DNA of 64,000 nt from Ooceraea biroi (GCF_003672135.1 NC_039511.1:3064464-3128463); one strand, 5' to 3'. Positions 14,222-26,337 are shown, counted from the first letter of the stretch. Notes: generated by a model not told the origin, from the letters alone. Numbers and translations are program-made.

Positions 14222-14941
14222 GGGGGGAGCCTGCTTTAGAACCCTGAAAATAAGGTATATTTTACGAATTGTTTTTGTAGAAACTATACAGCGGATCGTT
14301 ATAAAACTTTGATGCATTTATTAGTACATGTTTAAAGATAACAAAAATTATTTTTTGATTTGAATATATCGCTTGTAGAGGTCGTCCTGGAGAAATCTTA
14401 GTGCAGCCGCGTCGCCGGCATTGCAAATTGGTGAGCATTCTCCTGCCTCCAAATTTCGTCTAAACTGAAAAATTGAAATATCTTCTCGTTATTTATGAAT
14501 TCCCATCGTCGATGAACCAAAGAGAGAAGAAAAAAGTTGAAAAGTGCCAAAATGGTGGAGCTTAGAACACAAAAGTACGATTTTTAGGCAAAGTTATTGA
14601 ACTTTTTCATGCAAAAGTAATTGTTTAACTTAATGTTTTTATGAATATTAAAGGTTCATCGACGATGGGAATTCATAAATAACAAGAAAATATTTCAATT
14701 TTTCAGTTTGGATGAAATTTGGAGGCAGGAGAATGCTCACCAATTTGCAATGCCGGCTGCACTAAGATGCCTCCAGGACGACCTCTACAGGCGATATATT
14801 CTAATAAAAAAATAATTTTTTTTATCTTTAAACATGTACTAATAAATGCATCAAAGTTTTATAATGATCCGCTCTATAGTTTCTCCAAAAAAATTCGTAA
14901 AATTATACCTTATTTTCAACGTTCTAAAGCAGGTTCCCCCC
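14222..14941 (+). mobile_element. TTAA-flanked foldback element, copy A
   Basis: This 720-bp element has long inverted arms, 14222-14518 and 14653-14941, around a 134-bp centre. It starts GGGGGGAGCCTGCTTTAGAA and ends in the near-complement. TTAA lies at both borders (14218-14221 and 14942-14945), as for piggyBac-type insertion. Because the end could also be read as A plus G-run, a TA duplication of mariner/Tc1 type cannot be excluded. The arms differ diagnostically: the left arm has six extra bases (GCGTCG) after the CAGCC motif and reads GAAATCTTAG where the right arm reads GGCATCTTAG. There is no transposase frame, so it is non-autonomous. A second copy, inverted, lies at 33155-33868. Confidence 0.88.
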
Positions 14942-14945
14942 TTAA

Positions 14946-16282
14946 GGCTGCATCGATCACGATGCTGTTTCATGGCTGTAAAGGATGAAGACGATAGACC
15001 GCATTAAATCACTCTCGCATAAGTGATAAGGCCGAGATGACGGCCCGGCGATTTATTGTTCATTGGCTTATTTATGTGAGGTGAAATCGCCAGATACACA
15101 AAAATTCACTTACGAACTGCATAATTGTTTTTCTTTTTTTTTATGAAAGATGTAAAGAAAAGAAATATAAAATCCTCTGATCGCTGCGAATCTGATTATA
15201 TTTCCTGGATCTGCAAGAGAAAATTTATCTCGAGTCTTCTTTAGTTGCTCCTTTGCAAGAATCCCGCGTTTTTATTGATTCTTGAACCAGCTTACAGGTC
15301 GCTTCTCGTAGGGTTGGTCGACGGAAGTAACGTCTGTGCGGCGAGACGGATGCCCGAAAGAAAGTTCTCGAAGTCAATTCCGTAATAGTCGGCGTAGCAT
15401 TGAATTCAATTGAATAATGGTCGGCCGAGCGGGGTGCGTGGCGGGAGGAGGGGCGCGAAAGGCAGCCGCCCCAATCATTATCCATCATTCGGCCGATTAT
15501 CGTGATATTCCCGCGGCGTTCTCGCCTTTATCACCGCGTTACTCAACGCGTCGTCGGTCGAGAGTGCCACGAGAGAGTGACACGAGAGAGCGGGAGAAAG
15601 AAGTTTCGAGAGACCGACGTTCACAGGGATCGCGTGGACCGTCCCCCGGATGCTGGCGCGCGGACTCGTGCTCCTCCTGCTCCTTTTTCTCCACGACTCG
15701 TGCCCCTTCTTCTGGGTTGAACGCCTCCGCTCTCCCGCTTTCCAACGAAAAACGACCGTCGGTGTGCTCGGCCAAATCGCGTCATTATCCCACCCGTGAA
15801 TCCGGCGGCTCGGATGTCGCTGTAAAGTAGGACCGATAAATTTACGACCTTCATCAGCACGCATCTCACGAGAATTCGTGTTTGGAGAAGTAATATTAAC
15901 GAGGCGGGTACCGCATCCCGGGGATAAGTCACGATGCCGCGCTGTCACCTGGTCCCGGGCGACGATAAATGCGCGGTGTACAATGTGCCTCTCCTGGAGC
16001 AGCGCGCCGGGTGGAAGCACGCTCATCTGCAATCCATTATCGGACGAGACTCGCGATGTGACTTATCGAATCATATACGAGTGGAAATTCCGGCGTCTGC
16101 GATCCACGTCTCCGCGGCACGAGCGATCCCGACCTGTTCTCGCATACCGAATGCCTCTTGAAAAATGATCGTGGCCCGGAGAATGCGACATGCGTGCGGA
16201 TAAACGTGGCAGAAATACCATAGTTTCAGGAGAGTGCCGAATTTACACGCGGAGTTTGATTGCCCTAAAACGTTCCGGAGAC
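14946..16282. other. No supported gene
   Basis: GC-rich sequence with overlapping frames on both strands (for example 15478-16032 minus and 15417-15830 plus). I found no domain and no splice-bounded conserved segment. Confidence 0.5.
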
Positions 16283-16285
16283 TGA

Positions 16286-16938
16286 GGCCCAATTTCACCA
16301 ACTACCTTGTAATCGGCGTTTAGCTAAACTTCGTTCTGTGTAAGCGAAGATTCTAGTCGTGATTATGGTCGAGCGGATTTCACCGGTTTCACAGTAGCGC
16401 AATTAATTCTAGTTTATTAAATCGAAGTTTAGGTGCAAAAGAACACCGGCAGCATCGCAAATATGTGGATCTAGATGGCAATGACCATTTGACAGTAGAC
16501 CATAATAACCTTTTACAATTTGTCAGCAATTTGTTCAGTAATAAGCCTTACTGAAAGATGTCAACTATTAGTAGCCTCATCACAAAATCTGTGTCGTCCG
16601 TGGAAATGATCTTCTCTGTCTCGTATCCACCTTGGTCGACGAACAACAAATTCATCCTCATCATCACTATTCTCAAAAACTAATACATATCCTCTTAGCA
16701 TTATTATTTCTTGTCGGTTTGATATAATATTGGGAGCTTCCAGATGAATTTTGATGTTTGCAGTCGTAATCGCGGTTTAAATTCGTTAACCGACCAAAAT
16801 CGGTCAGTTAGTTTTTAAACGTCGATTATTCCTAAACTCGATTAGTTTCTCTTGGTGAAATCCAATATCGAGGGTTAAAAACGTAATCGAAGTTTAATTT
16901 CAATTAATCGCGTTTTACGTTGTTGGTGAAATCGGGCC
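16286..16938. mobile_element. 653-bp MITE with 3-bp TGA target duplication
   Basis: The left end GGCCCAATTTCACCAACTAC and the inverted right end GGCCCGATTTCACCAACAAC agree at 18 of 20 positions. TGA directly abuts both ends (16283-16285 and 16939-16941). Internal copies of the GATTTCACC motif and of an ATCGAAGTTTA motif occur in both orientations near the ends. There is no transposase frame. A 3-bp duplication with GGCCC ends is reminiscent of PIF/Harbinger or ISL2EU-type elements, but the usual target is TWA, so the superfamily is inferred. Confidence 0.8.
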
Positions 16939-16941
16939 TGA

Positions 16942-17749
16942 AACAAGAGTGGACAAGAACGCGAAGAAGCGTCACCACGAAATTTTTATCTCGTTCCTCA
17001 CGCGGGAGAAATATCCGGCTGCAAATGTTCTATGAGCTAAACCGACACATTTGCCCGCGGACCAAATCATTATTATGTGTGCCAACACCACGATTTATAT
17101 CAGAGGAACGTTACGACGCGTCTCGCGTGACTCGGCGGCGCCGCGGCCGAGGCGATCGCGGGCGTTCTCTTCCGACCGAATCCAGGCCATCGATGTCACG
17201 GCAGTTACGTCTATACTTAGATCGCGATCAAAACAACGGCCAAGAAGCCACCCCGGAAAAACGCGGGGAACGGCTCCGCTCGGACGCAGCCGCGTATAAC
17301 ATATGCGGGTCGAGCGCGTGCGAGAACGCGCGATCCATGCGAGAGAGAGCCCCGTCGGCGAGTTCATCGAGGAATCGGCGGCGATCGGCCGAGCTCCGGA
17401 GGGACTTAATGGAGCGTGGCGATCTTTAACGGTAGATCCGTCGCGGTACGACGAATGCCACCGCTCGCTCGAGATTGTCGTGCGATTTCAGCGAGCCGAT
17501 ACTCGGACGCTGAATGGAATCGAGATGGATCGCGCGACGCGAATGAATCCGTACGCTAGTCCTCTCTCGTCTTCTCCATCGGATTTTCCACAACGAGGCT
17601 GTTGACTGTACACTGTAAAACAGGCTCTAGGATGACAGGAATATCATTCGATCCAACTGCGCACTCGTGCGATTGTGCGACGTGCGATTGATCGATACAC
17701 AAAAGCGCCTTAACGAGCGTCGTGATTATCTTTTATTATTATTAGCGCA
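16942..17749. other. No supported gene
   Basis: GC-rich, arginine-codon-rich frames (16920-17429, 17303-17605) overlap one another and an antisense frame. No domain is recognisable. Confidence 0.5.
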
Positions 17750-17751
17750 TA

Positions 17752-18419
17752 CACAGTAAAAAATAAAATGTTAATTTTAACAATTTTTGCATGTCCCAGA
17801 AAGTCCACTCTAAATCTTAAGTTAAAGTAACTCATTCGTCATATGTTACTTCTTGACAAACTAGAAATGTTAAGTAATTAACACAATGCTTTACATTTAT
17901 TTTTGTTATTGCAACTTTAAGTGTGATGTAAAAATAACATACAAAGTAATTGAAAACTACATGGAAGAGAAGTTACAATAACTCATCAGAAAAGTTGATA
18001 GAACATTTTCGTTCATACAATATGAACATTTACTTTTTATATTATATTAACACATGATAGTAATTATTTCAACTTAAATTATTTTTGATAGAAACATTTA
18101 ATTTTAGTAAATTTGATTATTTTATATGTCAAAGTTCATGATTATTTGAAGATTTACTTTAACTTCTTTTAGAATGTTAAACTGACTTTGTGACATGTTG
18201 ATTGTTTAAAATTATTGTGTTAAAAGCATTTCAAATAATATTCCATTTCTAAGAGACATACACAAAATGTTAAGTTATGAAGGTAACAGTAATGTAACAT
18301 ATAAAATTGTTATAAAAATAATAACATATCAGTTGTATGTTAATTTTACATTGAAGTAGTAATCAAAACATGGCAACACAAGAAAATTTTAACATATGGA
18401 CGCACAATTTTTAACGGTG
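17752..18419. mobile_element. AT-rich MITE in a TA site
   Basis: A 668-bp block, far more AT-rich than its flanks, runs from CACAGTAAAAAAT to the inverted counterpart of CACCGTTAAAAAT. TA is present at both borders (17750-17751 and 18420-18421). The terminal repeats are short and imperfect (about 13 bp). Size, composition and TA duplication suit a non-autonomous mariner/Tc1-type element. No coding frame is present. Its internal segment 18090-18325 is duplicated at 20884-21119. Confidence 0.72.
18090..18325 (+). repeat. 236-bp direct repeat, donor copy inside the MITE
   Basis: This internal segment of the 17752-18419 element is identical by eye over all 236 bases to 20884-21119. The flanks of the two copies differ apart from the terminal few bases. 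Confidence 0.95.
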
Positions 18420-18421
18420 TA

Positions 18422-20283
18422 CGCTGGGACCGCGGAGACGAAAGAGTCTTATTGATCAACGGAGCCACGCGACATCATGATCCATCGATCAAAACGCGAG
18501 GAGAAGCCGCGGCACCCCACGCATTTGACAGCACTCTCTTCAGAGAACCATCGAATCTCTCGCGTCGTCCTGGCAGAGGAGAGACACACTTACCTAATTT
18601 TGTTCGCGGCTCACATTTGCGTCACTGGTCACGAGAACTGGAAAGGATATCAGCGAGACGAGCTAATTTTAGCGGCGAAGGAGGAAGCGCGATCGGTGTT
18701 ATCAGCGATTCGAAAGCTGCTTATCGAACGCGTAAGAGTCGCGAAGAATGCCGATCGAGGGAATGTCGATTGGTATTGGTAGAAAGAGAAAGAGGTAGGG
18801 TGGCAGAGAAAGAGATAGAATGAGAGAGAGGGAGGTCGCGAAACGAGCCCATCGCGATGGAATCAACGATGTTGGTGAGTCCGACTGAAAAAGGAAGGGA
18901 GCAGAAATAACGAGGCTTATCAGGATTAACGGGCGCTGGCCAGCACGGGAAACCTGGCGCCAGTCATTAAATTAGACGCCCGGATCACGCGACACGTCGT
19001 CGTGCGTTTCCCTCTCTTTGCGAATCCTCCTGCATGTCCTCCCTTCATTTTCTGTTGCCCTTTTTGCTCCTGCCTTCGTTCGGCGAACGCTTTCATCGTC
19101 ACGCGCTCCTGTTTTGCTATTCGCCGTGATTCCGCTTGGTGCGAAGGGAACCAAGCGCACCCCGCTTATGAATGATTCAGGTGTACCTGATTGTTTGCAA
19201 AGATCCCGGCCTCTGTTCGGTGTAATGATGATCTACTATCGCGATGGCTATCGCGGAACAAGGAGTCGTTTCGTTATAATTTACGTGCACCTTCGAGCAA
19301 CATTGTTGTATACGCAGAGACCAGAATTTCTCGATATTACCTACATATTCCAGGTACATCGTCGTCTGTTTACTCCATTCCTACTGAAAAATGAAACATC
19401 CCGATGTCAGTTTGATCGTGCGATCCTCGTGAAACACGATTAGCTGGACGAGCGAGTCCGTACCAAGGCAACGAAGGGGAACTCGATTCGAGGCCGGTAG
19501 CTTAGGAGGACGGTAACGAGAGGCAGAAAGAGAGAGCCAGAGAGGGTGGACGGAGAGACGATACGTGAGGATGATAGAACGGGGAGGAAGGGCGGAAAAA
19601 AGAGGGAGAACCGCGGCGCACGGTGGAGAGCAGGTTTAAGCTTTTTGCCGTACGGCGATCGGCAACCGTATCGGCGCGAATCCCCGTATACGGTCGCGCA
19701 GAAGAAGGAAGAGGGTGAGGAGGGGGATCGAAGAAGCAAAGGAAGCAGAAGAAGAAGAAGACGAAGAAGAAGATGGGTCGGCCCGCGCGCGGTGCATCGA
19801 TGCATCGCGCCGGGCTGCGGAGGGGAGGAAGGGCCGCGATGGGGCAGTGGGAGGAGGTGGATGAACGAGAAGAAAAAGAGTCACCCTCCATGGCGCCCGA
19901 AGGCGATGGGCGAGCGACGACCGGTCGCCAAGGGACGCCGGATCGGCCGCGGCGGCCGGAGACTCCGCGACCTTCGAGGTTTTGCTACGTTCGCCAGGTT
20001 CGCCGACCTGGCCACGGCCTGTCGCCCCTGCCACAGTCATCGTTGTCGTCGTCGTTAAACGATTCGACGTCTCCGCACGTCGTTAATCGGACGAGTACAC
20101 GTCCCGACGATCGCGTAACCGTGACATCGCGTGGTAGTGAAAACTCGGTTCAACATCTCGGGTTCTCGGTCTTGCTGAAGTCTCGCGATCGGTTTCGTTG
20201 TTGCCGAGGGTTGTTGCGACAGGGGATGTAACGAACAGACCTATGAGGGAATTGCGATTTATGTATAAGTCTCTCTCGAGCTA
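18422..20283. other. No supported gene; purine-rich stretches
   Basis: The plus strand is purine-rich with GA and GAAGAA repeats near 18770-18840 and 19500-19880. Long frames in this stretch (19546-20058 plus; 19502-19891 and 19636-20040 minus) are produced by that bias. Confidence 0.55.
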
Positions 20284-20713
20284 CAATTTTGCTGATCACT
20301 CTAAGAAAGTAAATTTTTTAATCAGCTATTTCGATTTTTCCACGGATTTTATCTTGATTTCTTTATCTTTAACTGTGGGGTATACTTTACGACTTTGTTA
20401 CTATTTGTTTTTTTCAAATATGAAATTTGAACCGGCGTTTTTGATTATTGAAGGTTTTTTAATAAACATATCTATAATTTTGTTGAGGTTGTTAAGGGTA
20501 GTTTTTGGTTCAATTTTAAATTGAGTGCTTTTCTTTGATTTGGTCTTAGTTTTCGTAAGGGTGCCCCTAAAGGGTTTGGTGTTTTTGATACTTATACTTG
20601 AAGTGAGTCTGAGATTAATTAATTTTAATTTTGTTTATTTTAATAAAGGTTATAATATATTTAGTTCTAGGATGTGGCTTTTAATACTTCGTCTGTTCTT
20701 CACTCGTTCCTAA
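20284..20713 (+). pseudogene. nad5: NUMT: nuclear copy of a mitochondrial nad5 fragment
   Basis: This AT-rich segment encodes the C-terminal part of NADH dehydrogenase subunit 5, a membrane subunit of respiratory complex I normally encoded in mitochondrial DNA. Recognisable stretches include VGYTLRLCYYLFF, the GSILNW block around 20500, and INFNFVYFN. In the nuclear code the frame is cut by TGA at 20522-20524. In the invertebrate mitochondrial code that codon is Trp, exactly where nad5 has the conserved Trp of its GGSMLNW-like motif, and several AGG codons become Ser. The reading frame otherwise stays open until 20713. It is therefore a fragment transferred from mitochondrion to nucleus, not an expressed gene. 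The left border is uncertain by tens of bases. The preserved frame suggests a fairly recent transfer. Confidence 0.87.
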
Positions 20714-20883
20714 TCGACGCTTAGAAAATGTCATGTTGCTCAAGACGGTCTTTTTGATTCTATTAATCGTCTTGAGGTAGAATGCAAAACCTCGTCCAGA
20801 TTTGTCGCCGTTTTCGGCAAGGACATAGACGCCACTTCGATTAAGCAACTGCGCCGTTTGTCGAATCTACGACATAAAAAAAC
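20714..20883 (+). other. Unidentified coding-like fragment in a composite insertion
   Basis: Between the nad5 fragment and the duplicated MITE piece, 56 codons are open in the same frame that follows the nad5 stop. The frame includes SRFVAVFGKDID and IKQLRRLSNLRHKK. I do not recognise the protein. It has neither start nor stop of its own, so it may be a captured piece of another gene or transcript, or a chance frame. A 9-bp inverted repeat (CTCAAGACG/CGTCTTGAG) lies within it. Confidence 0.4.
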
Positions 20884-21119
20884 AGAAACATTTAATTTTA
20901 GTAAATTTGATTATTTTATATGTCAAAGTTCATGATTATTTGAAGATTTACTTTAACTTCTTTTAGAATGTTAAACTGACTTTGTGACATGTTGATTGTT
21001 TAAAATTATTGTGTTAAAAGCATTTCAAATAATATTCCATTTCTAAGAGACATACACAAAATGTTAAGTTATGAAGGTAACAGTAATGTAACATATAAAA
21101 TTGTTATAAAAATAATAAC
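20884..21119 (+). repeat. 236-bp direct repeat, displaced copy of MITE interior
   Basis: This is an exact copy, by eye, of 18090-18325, in the same orientation and without the MITE's termini, so it did not arrive by normal transposition. It abuts the nad5/unknown composite on its left and unrelated GC-rich DNA on its right. Confidence 0.95.
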
Positions 21120-24100
21120 GATGAGTAATCAGCAGTGTTTCGTGCTCTACGAACCGTTCGATAAAAGATTGACGACGGTGGTGCTTGCTACCGGAGTCGC
21201 GGAGCCGCAAAGTCATCCTTCCCTCCGCTCGCGGGTTGTCGCCGTGTCAGCGCGCGTTCTGCTTCGTTTGCGCGTTCGCCACGCTCCGCAAACCTTGACC
21301 TTCACCTTGGGGACCTCCAAGACCTCCAAGACGTATCCCCCATATTCTCTCTCGCTGGTCCGCTCTAGCGGGCTTTCGTGGGCCCCTAACGCCGTATTTT
21401 TCGCGCTCGCCCCCTTCGTACACCGTTTCGCTTTTTCGCCATCCCTCTTTCTCCCCGTTTTTTTTCCCCTCCTCGACACAGAGAGTCTACGACCGTCGGT
21501 GAGACTGTTGTTAACGAGTTTTTGGGCCCTTGGGGCCCCAACAAGGGCCAGCCAACGAACTCCTAAACCGGTAATAACTTCTGCCGTCCGATGGCCCGTG
21601 ATATAGTGGCCGGGCCTTCGCGCGTTCTTGTCTTCCCTCGAAAAAATACGACGTTGCTAGCCGCTGTAGCCTCCGCGAAATTATTCTACGTGGATTAAGT
21701 CCCAGTCCGGCTCGGTCGCCACGGAGCGAGGTGGCGAAGATTGGAAAGAAATACTGTTGGGGGTGGAGGTCTCTCCTAAGTTTGACGTTAAAAAAGACAT
21801 AATGCATCCGCGAAATCGCGAATGAAATTGAAGCTTGTGTTGGCGGGTCTAAAGATAGCGGTTCTCTTTCTGCGGAAAGCTGACCACGTTCTACGATGGC
21901 TCGACGACGATTCCACGACGATTCCACGACGACCGTACTAAATATCGCTGCGCGTTTCCGTGATCGAGCGACATTACGCGGCATTACGGACGATCGTTTT
22001 CGCAGAAGGAACATTGGCTCGATTGGATAGTCGCTCCGGGATGTCAGAGTCTCGTCTGTCGCGCGGCCGCCGGAGAATCGCACTCGCGCTAATCTACGCG
22101 GCAATTCCCCGTCCGCTGCCATTAAGCTCACATTTCCACGAAGCGCGCACCTACGTATAATGTTTCCTTAAAGTATAGAACCGCCGACCGCCGACGAGCG
22201 GCGGTAACAAGTACAAGGTTACGTTTCTTCTGCCATCCTATTACCCGCTTCTTTTTCAAGTTTCCACCGCTGCCGAGCGACGCCGATACCAGGCCGGCGG
22301 CGCGTTACGATATAAATAGATCGGCGCGCACCGATCGCGGTGGATGATGGCGGTTGAGGACGAAGAGGACGAAGAGGAGGAGAAGGTGGTTGTGCTGGTG
22401 GCGATGCTGGAGGAACAAGAAGAAGACCATCTCGCGTAATGATGCCTCGGTGGACCGCATGAGCGAACGGAACGGAAAGAGAAGGGAAGAGAGAGAGGGA
22501 GAAAGAGCGCACCTTGAATGCGTGCATCTGCAGAAACATGCGTAATGCGTGCGCGGTGCAGATTGCAGGGGGCCGTTCCACTCTCGGCGAGCGTGACTAT
22601 CTCTCGCCACCCTTCTTCTTTGTCCGCGCAGGAGAAAAGGGACGTCTTTGCGGGCGGCGGCGGCGTACTTGACGAAGGGGCTCATGCGAACGCTCTCGTA
22701 GTTCGTATCCGGTGCGTCTCGTTAACATTGCGTTCCGGCTCGTGACTCGCGTGTCGTCCAACAGAACTTTAGGTACGCGTTGCGACCACGTTCGTTAAAG
22801 CACTACGAATGATGGTGGAGTTTTCATCATTCCGATGGTTCCATTTGGAAGACCGATTTAAGGGAAACTTTAAATCCCACAGTTCATCCAAAATTTTCTA
22901 GGTTTCCTAGTATTCCATTACAAAATTAGAAGCGGCAATAACGTTAAAGATAAAGATGTTGAGAAGCTTAAACAAAGTTCGCACATGTCGTACATATTTT
23001 TCATTAGAAGCAATAATTTTTAAAACGAACGTGTTATCGCTTTATCAAAAATACATTACTTGAACCATAAGAGTGAAATACCATAAAAAAGGTAATTCCT
23101 TCGAGGAATGTATCGCCGGTGAAATTTGCTCCGCGCGTGTACGGTCTCTTCTTCAATCCCGCGATCGTTTATCGCGATATCTTAATGTCGTCGTTAAACA
23201 CGACGGTTGTTTGCCACGTTTACAGCGTCGTTGTCGTCGTCGAGTACACTGCGCAGAGTGCAATCTCGCGTCCCGCTCGCTTGCATCTAGCTCTCGGCAA
23301 CCATTGGAGACATCAGTCGCGACTGTCGTTACCCTTCTTAGTGCGTTCCATTAAACCTGAGTAAGGATGTCTTTAGAGGACACGGGCGACAAGGACGAGC
23401 GTTTTATTGCCGCTGCATGCGCGCCTTACGATCAACAGTGTTCTCTGTTTAGCACCCTGATCAGCATCCTCGTCGTCGTTGTCGTCTCGAATAAACTGCG
23501 GGCTATTCGATTACGAAAGAAGCAGCGGCGACAAAAAGATAATCGGGACTTGATTACCCTGTCGCGATCGTCGTCTTCGTCGTCCTCATCGTCGAGGAGA
23601 TAGCACGAGGGCCGCTTACTATTTCTCGAAATGCCTCGGCTGTTCCCCTTCTGTTTTGTGACGAACATTTATCGTCGTAAATTATATCGAGCGTCATTAA
23701 ATCGCTATCGACGCCCTCGATATCGCGGAGAATCGTTGGAAAACGGAGTACACAAAAACCGTCGCCGATAGGGCAAGTGTCGCTTCTTCGTCGAAACGAG
23801 CGCGCACCGAGCTTCTAAGATGTGCGAAGCCAAAGAAAGCAAGGCAGGCTCCTTCGTCTTAATCCTTAATCTGCGAAACTATAGAAAAATTTTATTTTCT
23901 CTTCCCCGCAAAATCGATGACGCGAACGAAGGACAAAGACGAATCTGGAGAGACAATCGACGCCGAACGCGAATCTCGGTCACTCGCCGTTCCGCGCGAG
24001 GATCCTTGCGATGCGGCGAGGATCTAGCGCGCGCCCTTGGCTTGATCGGCGCGCAAAAAATTGCTGGCAAAATGGAAGCGCCGAGATCAGGAGGAGCAGG

Positions 24101-25376
24101 AGGAGAAAAGAGGGAGGAGAACTCCCGAGAGTACGGTGCGCCTATGCGCGCCGCAGGATCGGCGCACTCGCGGCGGCAGGACGCAAGAAAGCCTTCGCAA
24201 GGCGAACCGGCCCCGCAACCTTAATCGTAGACCCCCTGTCTCTCCCTCGTTCCGCCCTTCGCGGCGCCGGGCGAGTTTCGCGGCTGAAAAATCGGCTCGC
24301 CGAGTCGACGGTAGCGTCCCTCGCGCCACATGCAACGATATCGTCATCGCGTCCTTTGCGGCCGGGACGATCTCGTTGCGGTCACTTCCTTTCGGGGGGA
24401 GGCAGAAGAAGAAGAAGAAGCGACCGGGGGGAACGGGGGGATAAAAAGCCGATCGAGCCGGATGCGTCGTCCCGCTGGTAGAATCGCGCTTGACACAACC
24501 GTCGGCGGGATCGACGACGTCGGCGATCGGCTCAAAAAGCACGAGCGCGAAGGACGCGCCGCGGGTATTAACGGCGAACGAAAGCACGCAGCAGGTATGC
24601 TCGTACGGTGCAATGTGCCGCAGGTGCGTGTCGTACGCGCGGCGTACCATCGCCGGCGTGCGCTGGTGCTCTCACGGCAAACTGGTCGGGATGTACAGGG
24701 TGGCTCGTCATTGATAAGCGTCTCCGGGACTCGGGACTTTGTTCGTGATTGACGCGTCAGGTTCCCTGTATGTCTCTCGTCCTTAAACAAACTGGGTAGA
24801 AAAATACTTATTAGATCACCAGATATCTCCAATTCCCACGGTGTGATATCAAGTCCAACACCATAGACCATGGATTGATACATCGCGTGCATCAAATATG
24901 CATAAGAATGTATCCAATATCTTAAAAACAGCTAAATAGATTTCGAAGATAATCAAGGCAGATGGTTGACGTCATGATGGGACCTGGAGCTAATCCGAAT
25001 TGGCTGCTATTCCACCCAAACCTGTGGGAAGCAGGTGTTTCACGATTATTCTCGTCCTCGTCCTCCTCATCAAAGGAGGCAGCGCGCGAGGGCGAGGCCG
25101 CGGACGACGACCGCTGCAATTTTCACCGTGATCGGCAACGAAACGACGTTACACAATCAGCCGTGCCACCTGGCATCCCGTTCCCTCTTCCTCGATCCCG
25201 TCTAATCCGCCTTTGCTCTCCCGCGATTCCATCCGCTCCGCTCCGCCTGGCGCCTATGAGCTCGTCGCGCGGAGGCATCCGAGCCGAACCGGCCGATCCT
25301 CTTTTCCCTCTATCTCGCAGGAACGATAGACACTTGGCGTGCAACCGGCGTGCCTCCCCTTCTCGTCCCCGGGGCA
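21120..25376. other. No supported gene
   Basis: GC-rich sequence with many overlapping frames and trinucleotide-rich patches (about 22360-22430, 23565-23600, 24405-24420). A TATAAATAG motif stands at 22311-22319 in otherwise GC-rich DNA and could be a TATA box or a near-match MEF2 site. A 78-codon plus frame at 23367-23603 has a hydrophobic stretch followed by a basic segment, but nothing else supports it. Confidence 0.5.
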
Positions 25377-25380
25377 AGGT

Positions 25381-25390
25381 CTATTTATAG
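25381..25390. promoter_or_regulatory. MEF2-type motif in an 18-bp palindrome
   Basis: CTATTTATAG is an exact match to the MEF2 consensus YTAWWWWTAR. It is embedded in a perfect palindrome at 25377-25394 (AGGTCTA, TTTA, TAGACCT). Function is inferred. Confidence 0.45.
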
Positions 25391-26337
25391 ACCTCGCGGT
25401 ATTACCTGCGCGCCTCGTGCGATCGCGTGAGAGTGCGTCTGTGTTCGCCCGGAGGGGCACCACCGATTCTCCGGTTCGATTCCAGCTTCCTCGAGCCCGG
25501 AGGCAGCGGGACCGAGGAGAACAGGCGGGGAGAACCCGATCGGGATCCACCCGGCGATCTGGCACGATGTATGGCAGATTATTCCCGACGATTGCTACTT
25601 TGTAGCCGGCCGGTATTTATACGGTCGGTGCATCGGATTCGCTCGCTTCGCTGCTTGCGAATCGCCGACGTTGCGACTTCTCTCTCAAGTTGGTCCCGAG
25701 CACGACAACGTGTGCGAATGCCGGGAATGGACAATCCTGAGGTATCATAGTCGCGACCGACTCTCTGAAAGATTCCGCGAGAAGATCATCCTGAGACATC
25801 TAATCGATTGATCGACCGATTCGAACGAGAGAGATTGATGATCCTGACGATGTCGTGCGAGGCGAGGCAGGAAGGAACAGGATCGCGTTTCCTGAGTACG
25901 TTGTCTTGGATGTACCTCGTGATGAAGAAGGAACGTTTACATCTGCTGCTGACGCGTATTCGCGAGCACTACGCTTCGATGCAGTAATCGGCGCGATCAT
26001 CCTTTAACGATCATCGGCCATCGGCGCACTTTTTCACGGAGTCCGCGAATGTGCTCCTCTCTCCCCCGATCTATTTACAGATCCTAAACATCGTCCAGAA
26101 CGGAGGGGTATTAGCGAGCGAGCCGAACGGGCACGGATGCGGCCGTTCCATTTCTTGGGCAGAGGAATGGCATTCTTCGGGCAGGTGAGGGGTCCGCGCG
26201 GGGAGGGAGGGGGCGGGTATACATACCCGCTATCTTTCCCTCCTGCGTAATTACACGGCTCGCTCCTTTAGCTCTTCTTTTGGTACGAAGAAGAAGCGGC
26301 GTCTCTCCGCCGCCGCCGCCGCCAAGTCCTGCCGAGA

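Noticed and set aside
14719..14988. 89-codon frame across the end of foldback copy A
   Set aside because: It runs from the element's arm into flanking DNA; no protein family resemblance.
21511..22131. 206-codon minus-strand open frame
   Set aside because: No recognisable domain; typical of chance frames in GC-rich sequence.
24087..24650. Overlapping frames on both strands over 24011-24895
   Set aside because: Several frames of similar length coexist on both strands, which indicates lack of stop codons from GC content rather than coding.
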